Assembly: GCF_002831665.1 (NCBI RefSeq)
Contig: NZ_CP025118.1
Location: 2,852,001 to 2,916,000 of the forward strand
Reading direction: 5' to 3'
DNA length: 64,000 bases
Origin: Lacinutrix sp. Bg11-31
Lineage (GTDB): Bacteria; Bacteroidota; Bacteroidia; Flavobacteriales; Flavobacteriaceae
The notes below the pieces were generated by a model. That model ran no database searches. It was not told the DNA's origin and worked only from the letters and a program-made list of their open reading frames with translations. The position numbers and the translations under genes are program-made. Shown here piece after piece: positions 26,447 through 35,621 of this stretch. Position 1 is the first letter of the stretch. Every line of letters begins with the position of its first letter.

Positions 26447-29400
26447 CTATTCAATAATTAGTTTTTTGATTACTTCGCTATCATTTACTTTAATTTTTAT
26501 AAAGTATAAGCCAGACTGGTATTTAGAAATATTTAATTTATGCTGTGCTTTACCACTAAAACGTGTTGTAGAAACCGTAGTTATACTTTGACCTAGATTA
26601 TTTAATAATTCTATTTGGTAGGTGGCTCCTAAAGTTGTATTTATTCTAATATTAACCTCTTCTTTGGATGGGTTTGGGTATACAGAAATTGCACTTTCTA
26701 ATAGGTTTTCGATAACAGATAAAGTGGAATCCACCTTAGTAATAGTAATATTATCTATAAAAGTACTGTTGCTATAATCGTTAATATTTATAAATCTTAA
26801 CAAAATGTTTTCGCCCACATAAGGCGTTAAATCTACCGTTTCTGTTCTCCAGTTTGCAACGCTATTTGGAGACCAAACTGAACCTACATAAGGAACAGTA
26901 GCTAAATTAAGTGCGTCTTTAAAATAAATTTGTGTATAGTTTGCTCCACAATCTATAGAAACTTCTACACGTAAACCATCGTTATATGATGCAGACCATT
27001 GTGCTTTTGCTAGATCGAAAGTTAGCTCTGCTGTACCTTGATGAGTATTATCAAAATACTCTGTAGTAAATGTATCTAATTGACCTCTTGTTGTGTAATT
27101 TGCACCATCTACAAAAGCTGCTGTAGTTAGGTTTCCATCAATTCCAAAAACATTAGTTCTAGATATCCATGTTTTTCCGTTATCAGGATTGTCAAGAGAC
27201 CAACCTACGGGAAACACACCATTTACTTCAAAAGATTCTGAATAATCTACAGCTGTTCCACTGTCTTGTGAATAGAAATCTAAGATTTTCTCGTCGTTAC
27301 TTACAAATTCATCGCCTGCTAATGAAGTCCATACTCTTAAAGTATTATCTCCATTTGATGATAATGTTACTGGTGTTGTAAAATTGAAAACATCTGAAGC
27401 TCCAGAAGCTAATGGTCCTGTATAAGTTTCTTGAACAATTGGATCTGATCCTATTTGATATGAAATAACAAAGTTTGATTGAGAATCTATTCCTTCATTT
27501 TTAATATTTGCAGATACAATTATAGGATCTGTATTACAAATCGTCACGAAATCATTTGTTGAATTATTAATTTCTGTTACGCTTAAATCTTTAGACAAAG
27601 GGCAGTTAAATAAACCGCTTCCTGTGGAACTTACAGCAATTGTTCTTAAGGTTTCCCAACCGTTTCCTCCTTTTGCACTTACGGCTACCCAAATTGGATC
27701 AGAAGGATTAGGAATTGGAATTGCTAAAGATGTAGTAGTAGAGTTTCCTACAACTTCCATGTATTTATTTCCTAATAAGTATACATCATAAGAAGTTGCA
27801 TCTGTAACAGCATTCCAAGTTACTGTAGCTTCAGTAGGACAGACTTGTGTAATATTAACACCTGTAACACGTGAAGCAATAGAAAAATTACTTGAGCTTT
27901 GGTCTGTTAATACGCCATTTGTAATTTTAACCAAATATTCTCCAGAAACACTACTAGGTACAGACCATGTGTAATTTTTAGCTGATACAGGCAAAGTCGT
28001 AATTGCATTCCAGCTTCCTCCATTATCTGTTGAATATTCTAATACATGTGAATTAGTAGCATTAACAGCATCCCAATGGATAACTTCTTGTGTACCTGCA
28101 ACAAATTTTTGTCCTCCTGTTGGATAGATCAGTGTTATGCCGTTGGCAATAATTTCATATACAACATAGTATTTTTGTGGTCCCATAGGAACATTAAATC
28201 CAGATATATTAATGTTATATGATCCAGAAGTTGGATTATTAATTAACACTTGTTCCATATTATTTAAGTGATCTGCTCCTGTTGTTGCAGGAGTATTTAA
28301 ATTTGCAGCATTAGGTGTTGCATCTAAAATCCATGGCTGGTGTGTTGTACTACCTGGATCTGTTACCACTAAATCTAAATCATTTACTAAAGCAGGAGAA
28401 GCACTAGGAGCTGCAGGAGCATCACTCCAATAAACCATAAAACGAACTTGAGAAGTATTAGCTGGAACTATAATAGAATGATTATTATTTGCACCTTGTG
28501 AAATTGTACTATTTAGGTAACGTCCTTCTTCAATTAGCATAGCTGCTTTTAATCCGTTTACCATTCCCCAACCAAAACTAAAATCTGGACCTACATTTCC
28601 ATAATCGTTTGCTGTATTTAATAGGGTTGCTTTAATTAATGCCGATTCTGGAAAAGCGCCTCCATTTAAGTTTCCATAAGCTTCGTATAGTTGAGCAGAG
28701 ACTCCTGAAATTCCTGGAGCTGCGCCAGAAGTTCCTCCAAATGTTTGGTAAGTGTTATTTTCTGCTGTAGATTCTTGGTTTTGTCCATGAGCAGTTATGT
28801 CTGGTTTAATACGTCCATCGGAAGCTGGTCCACGACTACTAGAACTCGCTAGTGTTCCATTAAAAAATGTGTTTGCAGTTGCTATTACGTTTTTTCCTTG
28901 TTTATGTCCTCCTGTTATATTTCCCCAACCTGCTCCTGCTCCATAACCACAATTGCTAGTTCCAGAATTACCTGCTGAAAACACATGAAGTAGTGAAGGC
29001 GTAGTATTGGTTTGTAAATCTACTGTTTGAGAAATTGAAGTGTAACCTCCATTACAACCATCTCCATAAGAAGAATTTGTTATTTGTACAGAACCGTTAT
29101 TAATTAGGTCTGTCGTATCTGTGTCTAAAAAAGTAGATCCATATTCAACAACATATACGTCTGCACCAGCTGCCATTCCTCTTTTTGTTGGATCTAAATT
29201 ACCTGCTCCTGTCATAATTCCAGCTACTCCATCACCATGAGTTTGTCCTGTCGTACTTGTTGCAGAGTTATCTATTCTTCCTTGGAAATCAATATGTGGT
29301 CCTACAACTCCATCATCTCTTACCATTACACCAATACCTGCACCAGTATAGTTTCTTCCTGTTGGTGTTTGCGTGTCTAAGTTTGCTGCTCTATGCAAAC

Positions 29401-30067
29401 TTCTTCCTCTAATGTCTTCTTTTACAGCTGGTGCAGGAATTAGTTCTATCCATTTTACAAAAGAATTTGATACAACTGCGTCTATTTCTTCATAAGGCAC
29501 TGCAATTTGTAATAGACTGCTTCCTTTATAATCTTCTAAAATTTCTACAGTACTGTTTTTTAATAACTGGTTCGTTACATAATTAGAACTTATAAAATCA
29601 TAATATTCTAATACTAAAAGCACTTTATTGCCTTGTATTGCGTAATCATTTATAGTGTTTAATTTTATTTGAGAAGCCATTTTAAAGCTAATTTCTATTG
29701 GAATAATAGAAACAACTCCTGATTGTTTTAAGTAGGATACCTGTATGCTTTTTGGGCAATAGAAAAGATACGTTTTATCTGGAAAATACTCAATAAGTTT
29801 TATGTTTCTAGACTTAAATTGGTCTTGTATATTTTGTGATGGTGTTTCATTAAAGTTTGCCCATCCAAAATAGCCATTATTAAATTTGGAATTTTCTGGC
29901 ATAGCATCCCAATTAAATGTTGCCATATTGTTAGGCATTGTTATAACTTCGTTTTGGAAATAAATTGTATTCTGAGCTTCAAGGAAATTGCAATAAAAAA
30001 AAGTGATTAGTGTTAATAAATAAGTACAAAAGTGTAAAGTGGTTTTGGTTAGTGTCGGTTTTTTCAT
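26447..30067 (-). CDS. Large secreted S8 (subtilisin-like) serine peptidase with T9SS sorting domain
   Basis: Predicted extracellular protease. The 1206-residue precursor has a signal peptide (to about 32, LEAQ) and a propeptide to about 215. The S8 domain shows D251 or D252 (VMVRDDG), H277 (QTHGDGVAG), oxyanion N367 (SAGNSG) and nucleophile S447 (GGTSGAAPG). Downstream come a beta-rich P-like domain, an Ig-like stretch with VTGVNITQVCPTEATVTW (fibronectin III type), a CARDB-like stretch and a jelly-roll-like module near 960-1110 (ESFEVNGVFPVGWSLDN). It ends with a type A sorting domain (ISVYPNPSKEEVNI, KKLIIE). All catalytic residues are present. Transport is expected through T9SS. Confidence 0.92.
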   Translation of the reverse strand: MKKPTLTKTTLHFCTYLLTLITFFYCNFLEAQNTIYFQNEVITMPNNMATFNWDAMPENSKFNNGYFGWANFNETPSQNIQDQFKSRNIKLIEYFPDKTYLFYCPKSIQVSYLKQSGVVSIIPIEISFKMASQIKLNTINDYAIQGNKVLLVLEYYDFISSNYVTNQLLKNSTVEILEDYKGSSLLQIAVPYEEIDAVVSNSFVKWIELIPAPAVKEDIRGRSLHRAANLDTQTPTGRNYTGAGIGVMVRDDGVVGPHIDFQGRIDNSATSTTGQTHGDGVAGIMTGAGNLDPTKRGMAAGADVYVVEYGSTFLDTDTTDLINNGSVQITNSSYGDGCNGGYTSISQTVDLQTNTTPSLLHVFSAGNSGTSNCGYGAGAGWGNITGGHKQGKNVIATANTFFNGTLASSSSRGPASDGRIKPDITAHGQNQESTAENNTYQTFGGTSGAAPGISGVSAQLYEAYGNLNGGAFPESALIKATLLNTANDYGNVGPDFSFGWGMVNGLKAAMLIEEGRYLNSTISQGANNNHSIIVPANTSQVRFMVYWSDAPAAPSASPALVNDLDLVVTDPGSTTHQPWILDATPNAANLNTPATTGADHLNNMEQVLINNPTSGSYNINISGFNVPMGPQKYYVVYEIIANGITLIYPTGGQKFVAGTQEVIHWDAVNATNSHVLEYSTDNGGSWNAITTLPVSAKNYTWSVPSSVSGEYLVKITNGVLTDQSSSNFSIASRVTGVNITQVCPTEATVTWNAVTDATSYDVYLLGNKYMEVVGNSTTTSLAIPIPNPSDPIWVAVSAKGGNGWETLRTIAVSSTGSGLFNCPLSKDLSVTEINNSTNDFVTICNTDPIIVSANIKNEGIDSQSNFVISYQIGSDPIVQETYTGPLASGASDVFNFTTPVTLSSNGDNTLRVWTSLAGDEFVSNDEKILDFYSQDSGTAVDYSESFEVNGVFPVGWSLDNPDNGKTWISRTNVFGIDGNLTTAAFVDGANYTTRGQLDTFTTEYFDNTHQGTAELTFDLAKAQWSASYNDGLRVEVSIDCGANYTQIYFKDALNLATVPYVGSVWSPNSVANWRTETVDLTPYVGENILLRFININDYSNSTFIDNITITKVDSTLSVIENLLESAISVYPNPSKEEVNIRINTTLGATYQIELLNNLGQSITTVSTTRFSGKAQHKLNISKYQSGLYFIKIKVNDSEVIKKLIIE

Positions 30068-30272
30068 AATAGTTTTAAGATTTATAGCGATTGTTTTTAT
30101 TAGTGCAAGTTTTTAAATATTTACAAGCACTACTGTGAATTTAGTTTTTTATTTTTAAATATCCTTTTTTAGAAATTTTGATATATAAAAAACAAGATAA
30201 ACTATTGGCTGTTTAAGCCAGTATTATAGTGAATTAAAGGTGTGATTAATCACTAAATGATACCTTAAAAAA

Positions 30273-30310
30273 AAAAGAAATAAATACTAATATTAGTATT
30301 TATTTCTTTT
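30273..30310 (-). terminator. Perfect 38-bp palindromic terminator of glnS
   Basis: Two exact 19-base arms (30273-30291 and 30292-30310) with no unpaired centre in DNA are followed leftward by ten or more A on the plus strand, a T run on the minus strand. It is placed 43 bases past the glnS stop. Confidence 0.75.
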
Positions 30311-30353
30311 AATTAAAACTTATACGGTTAAGTAACCTTGTGGGTTTAAAACT

Positions 30354-32360
30354 TTATTTTATTGCTTTAGCCTCAGTAACTAACAGCTCGTTTTTGTCTT
30401 CTAAAGCTTTAGAAATAAAGTCGTTTATAGCTTCATTTTTTTCTAATCCATTGTCTAATAAAACACCTAAACTTATCATGGTAATAATACGAGTACCAGC
30501 CTTTTTAACTGCAGTTCCAAAAAGAGATTCTAAATCTTCGTAAGACACGTTTTTAGCCAATTCTTGTATTTCAGCTTTAGCTTTTTCGCGCTGTTCGTCT
30601 TGCATACGATCGTACTTTTTTCCGTAAGATTTTATTTGGTCTATTGCAGAACGTTTATCGTTTTGAGGTTGTTTTTGCTGATTATTCTCTGCAGTTTTTG
30701 GCTTCACTTTAGCCCAAGAATCTTTTAAACCAACTGTTTTATTAAACACTAATTTATTAGAACTTGAATCGCTATCTACATTAAAATAACCTAAACGTTG
30801 AAACTGAAACTGCTCACCTATTTTAGCTTCTGCTAAACTTGGTTCTACAAAAGCTTCAATGGTTTTTAAAGACTTTGGGTTAATAAACTCCATAAAGTCT
30901 TTGTCTGGCTGGCTATCTGGTGCTTCAACTGTAAATAATCTATCGTATTCACGAACTTCGGCTTTAATAGCATGTTTTATAGATACCCAATGTAAAGTTC
31001 CTTTTACTTTCTTTTCGGTATCTTGAGAATATGTACAATGAATTTCTGTTACATTACCTTCTGTATCTTTTACAACACTTTCAGCTTTAATAATGTAAGC
31101 GTTCTTTAACCTAACCTCTCCTCCTAATTTTAATCTAAAAAATTGACTACTTGCTTCTTCTTTAAAATCTTCTTTCTCGATATATAATTCGCAAGAAAAA
31201 GGTACTTTTCTAGAACCAGCACTAGCGTCTTCTTGATTATTTTCGGCTTCAAGCCATTCTTCTTTATCTTCTGGATAGTTAGTAATAACTACTTTTATAG
31301 GGTCTAAAACAGCCATTACTCTGTCTGCTTTTTTGTTTAAATCTTCACGAATACAGAATTCTAAAAGTGAAACATCTATTAAATTTTCGCGTTTAGCAAC
31401 ACCAACTGTTTCTACAAATTTTCTAATAGATTGTGGTGTATAACCACGACGACGTAAACCAGAAATGGTTGGCATTCTTGGATCGTTCCATCCAGAAACC
31501 ACACCATCTTCTACCAATTTAAGCAACTTCCGTTTACTCATAATAGTATAAGTAAGGTTTAAACGTGCAAATTCACGTTGTTTTGGTTGCATTGGGTACT
31601 TGTTTTCTGCAAAACCATATACTTGTTCCTTAAACCAATCGTAAAGTTCTCTATGAGGCTTAAATTCTAATGAACATAATGAATGAGAAACTTGTTCTAT
31701 ATAATCACTTTCACCATGCGTCCAATCGTACATTGGGTAAATACACCAATCGCTTCCTGTACGATGATGGTCCTTTTTTAATACACGATACATAATTGGA
31801 TCTCGCATTAACATATTTACATGTTGCATGTCTATTTTAGCACGTAAAATATGTTCGCCTTCATTACATTCTCCGGCTTTCATTTTAGCAAAAATTGCAA
31901 GGTTTTCTTCTACTGTTCTATTTCTAAAAGGTCCATCTACTCCTGGTTGTGTTGGTGTTCCTTTTTGCTCTGCCATGGCTTCGCTAGACTGAGAATCTAT
32001 ATACGCTTTACCATCTTTTATAAGTAAAATTGCCCAATCGTAAAGTTCTTGAAAGTAATCTGACGAGTAACGCTCTTCTGCCCATTTATAGCCTAACCAA
32101 GAGACATCTTCTTTAATAGCATCTACATATTCCTGCTCTTCTTTTGCTGGATTTGTATCATCAAAACGAAGATTTACAGGTGCATTATATTTTTCACCTA
32201 AACCAAAACTAATACCAATAGCTTTTGTGTGACCAATGTGTAAATAACCATTTGGCTCTGGTGGAAAACGAAAACGTAGTTTATCTTGAGATAAACCGTT
32301 TGCTAAATCTTCTTCTATAATGTGCTCTAAAAAGTTGAGCGATTTTGCTTCTGTAGACAT
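30354..32360 (-). CDS. glnS: Glutamine--tRNA ligase with C-terminal extension
   Basis: Class I synthetase that charges tRNA-Gln. The 668-residue protein shows RFPPEPNGYLHIGHTKAI (HIGH motif), RFDDTNPAKE, the DWTHGESDY block and the KMSKS-type IMSKRKLLKLV. Two beta-barrel anticodon-binding domains follow to about residue 552 (VGLKDSWAKV). Beyond this lies an extra region of about 116 residues, with a Gln/Asn/Lys-rich linker and a helical domain (YEDLESLFGTAVKKAG onward). That tail is absent from the E. coli enzyme (about 554 residues). The core is certain; the tail's role is unknown, possibly tRNA binding. Confidence 0.96.
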   Translation of the reverse strand: MSTEAKSLNFLEHIIEEDLANGLSQDKLRFRFPPEPNGYLHIGHTKAIGISFGLGEKYNAPVNLRFDDTNPAKEEQEYVDAIKEDVSWLGYKWAEERYSSDYFQELYDWAILLIKDGKAYIDSQSSEAMAEQKGTPTQPGVDGPFRNRTVEENLAIFAKMKAGECNEGEHILRAKIDMQHVNMLMRDPIMYRVLKKDHHRTGSDWCIYPMYDWTHGESDYIEQVSHSLCSLEFKPHRELYDWFKEQVYGFAENKYPMQPKQREFARLNLTYTIMSKRKLLKLVEDGVVSGWNDPRMPTISGLRRRGYTPQSIRKFVETVGVAKRENLIDVSLLEFCIREDLNKKADRVMAVLDPIKVVITNYPEDKEEWLEAENNQEDASAGSRKVPFSCELYIEKEDFKEEASSQFFRLKLGGEVRLKNAYIIKAESVVKDTEGNVTEIHCTYSQDTEKKVKGTLHWVSIKHAIKAEVREYDRLFTVEAPDSQPDKDFMEFINPKSLKTIEAFVEPSLAEAKIGEQFQFQRLGYFNVDSDSSSNKLVFNKTVGLKDSWAKVKPKTAENNQQKQPQNDKRSAIDQIKSYGKKYDRMQDEQREKAKAEIQELAKNVSYEDLESLFGTAVKKAGTRIITMISLGVLLDNGLEKNEAINDFISKALEDKNELLVTEAKAIK

Positions 32361-32554
32361 ATATTTTATTCTTTACTGGTATTGATTATTTACTTTCTCG
32401 TTTTCACGAGAATGACCGTTTTAATAGAAATATCGATACTATCGAGACGTTTTTTCTCAATTAAATCAATTTAAAAACAGATTGTAAAATTAGTTAATTT
32501 TATTCTGAAACAAATTGGAAGTCATTTATAATTATTTAAAGCCTCTTTTTTGAG

Positions 32555-32562
32555 TACATTTG
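32555..32562 (+). promoter_or_regulatory. Candidate -7 box for folB
   Basis: TACATTTG matches TAnnTTTG and ends 18 bases before the ATG at 32581. It overlaps the only alternative in-frame start (TTG at 32560), which argues against that start. Confidence 0.5.
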
Positions 32563-32580
32563 CCATTCAAAATAAAGAAA

Positions 32581-32943
32581 ATGGGAATAATTAAAGTTGA
32601 AAATATCCGCATACATGCTAATCATGGTTGTTTAAAAGAAGAAACAGCTATTGGAAGTGATTATCGCGTAGATTTAAAAGTAAAAGCAGATTTAGAGAAA
32701 AGTGCAAGTTCTGATGCTCTTAACGATACTGTAGATTACGTTTTTTTAAATAAAGTTGTAGCAGAAGAAATGGCTACTCCAAGTGCACTTTTAGAGCATG
32801 TTGCAAAACGTATTTTAAGACGTATATTATCTGAAGCTAAACAAGTTAGTATAGCAACTGTTTCTGTAAGTAAAATTAATCCACCTATTAGTGGAGACGT
32901 TGAAATGGTTACTATTGAATTAACTGAAAAAAGAAAAAGTTAA
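32581..32943 (+). CDS. folB: Dihydroneopterin aldolase
   Basis: Folate-pathway enzyme that splits 7,8-dihydroneopterin into 6-hydroxymethyl-dihydropterin and glycolaldehyde. The protein has 120 residues from the ATG at 32581, the normal size. It contains IRIHANHGCLKEE near the N-terminus, the DTVDYVFL segment, the conserved active-site Glu in ALLEHVAKRIL, and the SKINPPISGDVE loop. The usual catalytic-Lys position falls in SKINPP. The gene is followed by a tRNA-Cys gene with its own -7 box. No other folate genes are next to it. Confidence 0.93.
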   Translation: MGIIKVENIRIHANHGCLKEETAIGSDYRVDLKVKADLEKSASSDALNDTVDYVFLNKVVAEEMATPSALLEHVAKRILRRILSEAKQVSIATVSVSKINPPISGDVEMVTIELTEKRKS

Positions 32944-32972
32944 TCAATATAGTTTAGAATGGTAAATATTTT

Positions 32973-32980
32973 TATATTTG
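32973..32980 (+). promoter_or_regulatory. Candidate -7 box for tRNA-Cys
   Basis: TATATTTG lies 13 bases upstream of the mature tRNA 5' end, a position typical for a tRNA promoter in this phylum. Confidence 0.55.
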
Positions 32981-32993
32981 CTGTCTTAATTAA

Positions 32994-33064
32994 GGTGTCG
33001 TGGCCGAGTGGCTAGGCAGTGGTCTGCAACACCATCTACAGCAGTTCGAATCTGCTCGACACCT
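32994..33064 (+). tRNA. tRNA-Cys (GCA)
   Basis: Full cloverleaf by eye: acceptor GGTGTCG (32994-33000) pairs with CGACACC (33057-33063). A D-arm is present, and the anticodon stem GTGGT/ACCAT closes loop CTGCAAC with anticodon GCA. The T-arm is AGCAG-TTCGAAT-CTGCT. The discriminator base is T, usual for tRNA-Cys. CCA is not encoded. A terminator follows within six bases. Confidence 0.97.
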
Positions 33065-33069
33065 CAAAG

Positions 33070-33100
33070 AAGAGTTACTTGAAAAAGTAGCTCTTTTTTT
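33070..33100 (+). terminator. Terminator of tRNA-Cys
   Basis: Arms AAGAGTTACTT (33070-33080) and AAGTAGCTCTT (33085-33095) with a GAAA loop are followed by a T run. One mismatch lies in the stem. Confidence 0.85.
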
Positions 33101-33149
33101 ATGTTTAAATTTTAGATAAATTTATAGTACTGTTTTTAGCCAAAAAAAA

Positions 33150-34043
33150 TTATTTCACTTTAACATAATACCTTAAATACTTATTAGTAATTGTATGGTC
33201 TGCATTTGATGCATCTGATATTAACTGAAAAAAGTAACGCTCATTATTATAATCTACTATTCTAGCGGTTCCTATTACATTGGTTTTAGAACTATTTTTA
33301 ATTTCAAAATCTATTCTGTCTAAATCGTTTGTAATTGTATTAACAGTTAATAGTTTCTTTACAACTAATGTACTGCCTGGATATTTATCTATTAATTGCC
33401 TTCTAAATGCTTTCCACTGCTCTAACTGGTCTTGATTTTTATCTATTTTTAATTTATTACAAATAAAATAATAACCTCTAGATGTTGCTTTTATTGGGAG
33501 TTCGTTGTCTTCACTATAAATAGTTAATCTAAATCGTTTTGGAAGCTTTAATTTAACTTTAGCATTTAAAATAATAACAGTGTCGGTTTCCATTTTTCTT
33601 GAAAATTCGGCTTTACTATTATTAGGGCTTAAGTAATTTATGGTTGCTACTTTATTTCGCCTTTCTTTTGCTTTTTCTAACTGTTTAAGGTAATCGAGTT
33701 CATATTGTGAAGTGCTTGAATTATCACTACTTAAACTAGAAACAGTACGTCCAATTTTAAAAACAAAAATAATTACTGTTAATACAATAGAGCCACCAAT
33801 CCATAATGGGCTTTTACTTTTAACTTTTTTTCTACTTTGTTTAATATAGGGTTGATTTTGTCTTTTAGGCTTTGTAGAGGCTTTAAAAGTAGCTTTAGGT
33901 TTCCCTTTACTATAATCTTTACAAGTATATTTAAAATTTGGTTTTTGTCCTGTTAAACCACAAAGTGTCCCAAAACGATCGTCTACCTTTTTATTAATGC
34001 ATTTGTTGCAATATTTAAGTCTAATCTGTTCTTGAGATTCCAT
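33150..34043 (-). CDS. Hypothetical zinc-ribbon membrane protein
   Basis: No family recognised. The 297-residue protein begins with a probable zinc-binding cluster: C12, C15, C28 and C41 (YCNKCINKK, GTLCGL, YTCKDYS). A Lys-rich linker and one membrane helix at about 80-97 follow. A coiled stretch leads into an extracytoplasmic domain at about 150-297 (NAKVKLKLPKRFRLTIYS, KKLLTVNTITNDLDRI). The layout suggests a cytoplasmic zinc knuckle coupled to a periplasmic sensor-like domain, which is inference. It precedes no obvious partner; the LysE-type gene lies 15 bases upstream on the same strand, so the two may be co-transcribed. Confidence 0.65.
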   Translation of the reverse strand: MESQEQIRLKYCNKCINKKVDDRFGTLCGLTGQKPNFKYTCKDYSKGKPKATFKASTKPKRQNQPYIKQSRKKVKSKSPLWIGGSIVLTVIIFVFKIGRTVSSLSSDNSSTSQYELDYLKQLEKAKERRNKVATINYLSPNNSKAEFSRKMETDTVIILNAKVKLKLPKRFRLTIYSEDNELPIKATSRGYYFICNKLKIDKNQDQLEQWKAFRRQLIDKYPGSTLVVKKLLTVNTITNDLDRIDFEIKNSSKTNVIGTARIVDYNNERYFFQLISDASNADHTITNKYLRYYVKVK

Positions 34044-34058
34044 TAAAAAAAGCGTTTA

Positions 34059-34739
34059 TTAATGTGTTTTCTCTTCTATTTTTTCGAAGATTTCTTGAGG
34101 ATTCAATTTATCTTTTGGAAGAAAACCTTTTACAATAAGAACCGTTCCGCAAACTACTAAAATAAGACCAAGAAAACGTTTAACTTTAATAATAGCTTTA
34201 GGTGTGAGTTTATTTTTTAATTGTTTTGCAAGTAATATTTTAAATAAATCTGTTACAAAATATGCACCAATCATGGTACCAAAAAAGACAATAAATCTAT
34301 TAGGATCATTATCTAAATTAGGTCCAACAACTATTATAATTCCTAACCAGAAAACTAAAACTCCAATGTTAATAAAGTTAAGAAAGAAACCTTTAATAAA
34401 TAATGAAATGTAGTTTGTTTTAGGTTTTACTAGTTCTGTAGTATCAACAACTTCCTTTTTTTGTTTTTTAAAGAAAATTATAAAACCATAAATAGCCAAT
34501 ATAGTACCTCCAAAAACATAAAGACCAGGTTGGTTACTTAAGTTTTCTAATAATTGAAAACTTGAAAAATAAGCGATGGCAATAAATAGTATATCTGCAA
34601 CAATAACGCCTAAATCGAATGCTAAAGCAGCTCTAAAACCTTTTATTACACTAGTCTCAATGAGTACAAAAAAAACAGGACCAATCATGAAAGCTAAAAA
34701 AAAGCCTAATGGTATTGCTGCCTGGATATCTTCAATCAT
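34059..34739 (-). CDS. LysE family amino-acid exporter-like membrane protein
   Basis: Probable efflux permease of the LysE/RhtB superfamily. The 226-residue protein has about six hydrophobic helices. The N-terminus carries the family pattern (IPLGFFLAFMIGPVFFVLIE, with the conserved GP), followed by GFRAALAFDLGVIVADILFI. A cytoplasmic Lys-rich loop lies near 90-110, and a second half includes FLNFINIGVLVFWLGI. Exported substrates in this family are amino acids or related small molecules; the substrate here is unknown. The zinc-ribbon membrane protein gene follows 15 bases downstream. Confidence 0.85.
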   Translation of the reverse strand: MIEDIQAAIPLGFFLAFMIGPVFFVLIETSVIKGFRAALAFDLGVIVADILFIAIAYFSSFQLLENLSNQPGLYVFGGTILAIYGFIIFFKKQKKEVVDTTELVKPKTNYISLFIKGFFLNFINIGVLVFWLGIIIVVGPNLDNDPNRFIVFFGTMIGAYFVTDLFKILLAKQLKNKLTPKAIIKVKRFLGLILVVCGTVLIVKGFLPKDKLNPQEIFEKIEEKTH

Positions 34740-34832
34740 AGAAAAAAAGGTAAGTGTTAATACAAAGTAAAGAAATTATGTGATTAAAGTAAAGGATTAA
34801 CTGTTTTTAGTGTGTTAGATATGAGTTTATAC

Positions 34833-34862
34833 AAAAAGAGCTTCAGATAAATCTGAAGCTCT
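34833..34862 (-). terminator. Terminator of the GIN-domain gene
   Basis: Arms AGAGCTTCAGAT (34837-34848) and ATCTGAAGCTCT (34851-34862) are followed leftward by a run of five T on the minus strand. Confidence 0.85.
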
Positions 34863-34888
34863 TAGTATATTAATGTAATGTTTAAACT

Positions 34889-35563
34889 CTAGTCTTTCAT
34901 CTTTATTCTACCACCAAAAGTTTGCTTTTTCTTTACATTTTTAGGGTTTCCGTAGATATAAATATCTCCACCTGCAGTAATTCTAGCATCTACTGTTTCG
35001 CTAGCATTAACATCTGCTTCTCCTCCAGCACTAACTTTAACTTTAGTGTTATCTGTTATAAACTCACGACCTTGGTAAATTCCTCCACTGTTAATAGTTA
35101 TCTCTTGAGATTTCGCTTTTCCTTTAGTTTCAATAATACCTCCAGAAACTGCTCTTACTTCTAAGTTTTTAACGTCTAATCCAATTTTAAGAATTGCACC
35201 TTCTTGTGCACGAAGTTCTATTTTATCTTGTACAATTAGCTCGTTACCAAAAATTTTGGCACCTTCATTTCCATCTATAACTTCTATCTTTTTGTAATGT
35301 ACAGCTACAAATGTTTTAGTACCATCGAAAGTACGTTCTAATTTCATGCGTACTTTTAAAGTACCATCTTTGTTTATTATTTCTACATCGTCTGCATCTT
35401 GTCCAGAGACAATAACTTTGTTTTCTTCAGATTTAACCAAGCTAATATGAATTAAATCGTAAACTTTAACGGTTGTAAAATCTCCTACATTAATCTCTTT
35501 TGGATTTTGAGAAAAGACAGAAAGTGATATAAAAATAAATAATATTGATGCAAATTTTTTCAT
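34889..35563 (-). CDS. Head GIN domain (DUF2807) secreted protein
   Basis: Putative secreted or periplasmic auto-transporter-like adhesin domain of unknown role. The 224-residue protein has a signal peptide ending near VFSQ and then a single right-handed beta-helix-like domain with repeated short strands (NEGAKIFGNELIV, AQEGAILKIGLDVK, VSAGGEADVNAS, RITAGGDIYIYGNP). This is the DUF2807 pattern, common in Bacteroidota. It is a single-gene unit with a clear terminator. The neighbouring YbjQ-like gene is transcribed in the same direction 58 bases upstream. Confidence 0.85.
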   Translation of the reverse strand: MKKFASILFIFISLSVFSQNPKEINVGDFTTVKVYDLIHISLVKSEENKVIVSGQDADDVEIINKDGTLKVRMKLERTFDGTKTFVAVHYKKIEVIDGNEGAKIFGNELIVQDKIELRAQEGAILKIGLDVKNLEVRAVSGGIIETKGKAKSQEITINSGGIYQGREFITDNTKVKVSAGGEADVNASETVDARITAGGDIYIYGNPKNVKKKQTFGGRIKMKD

Positions 35564-35621
35564 TGTAAATAGTGTTTCTTTAAAGAGTACTAAAAAATAA
35601 AAATGTTACAGTTTTGCAACA

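Noticed and set aside
30273..30310. Terminal inverted repeats of a transposable element
   Set aside because: The two arms abut with nothing between them, and a T run on the glnS side fits a terminator.
32560..32580. TTG start at 32560 for folB
   Set aside because: It overlaps the -7 box TACATTTG, and the family N-terminus begins just after the ATG at 32581.
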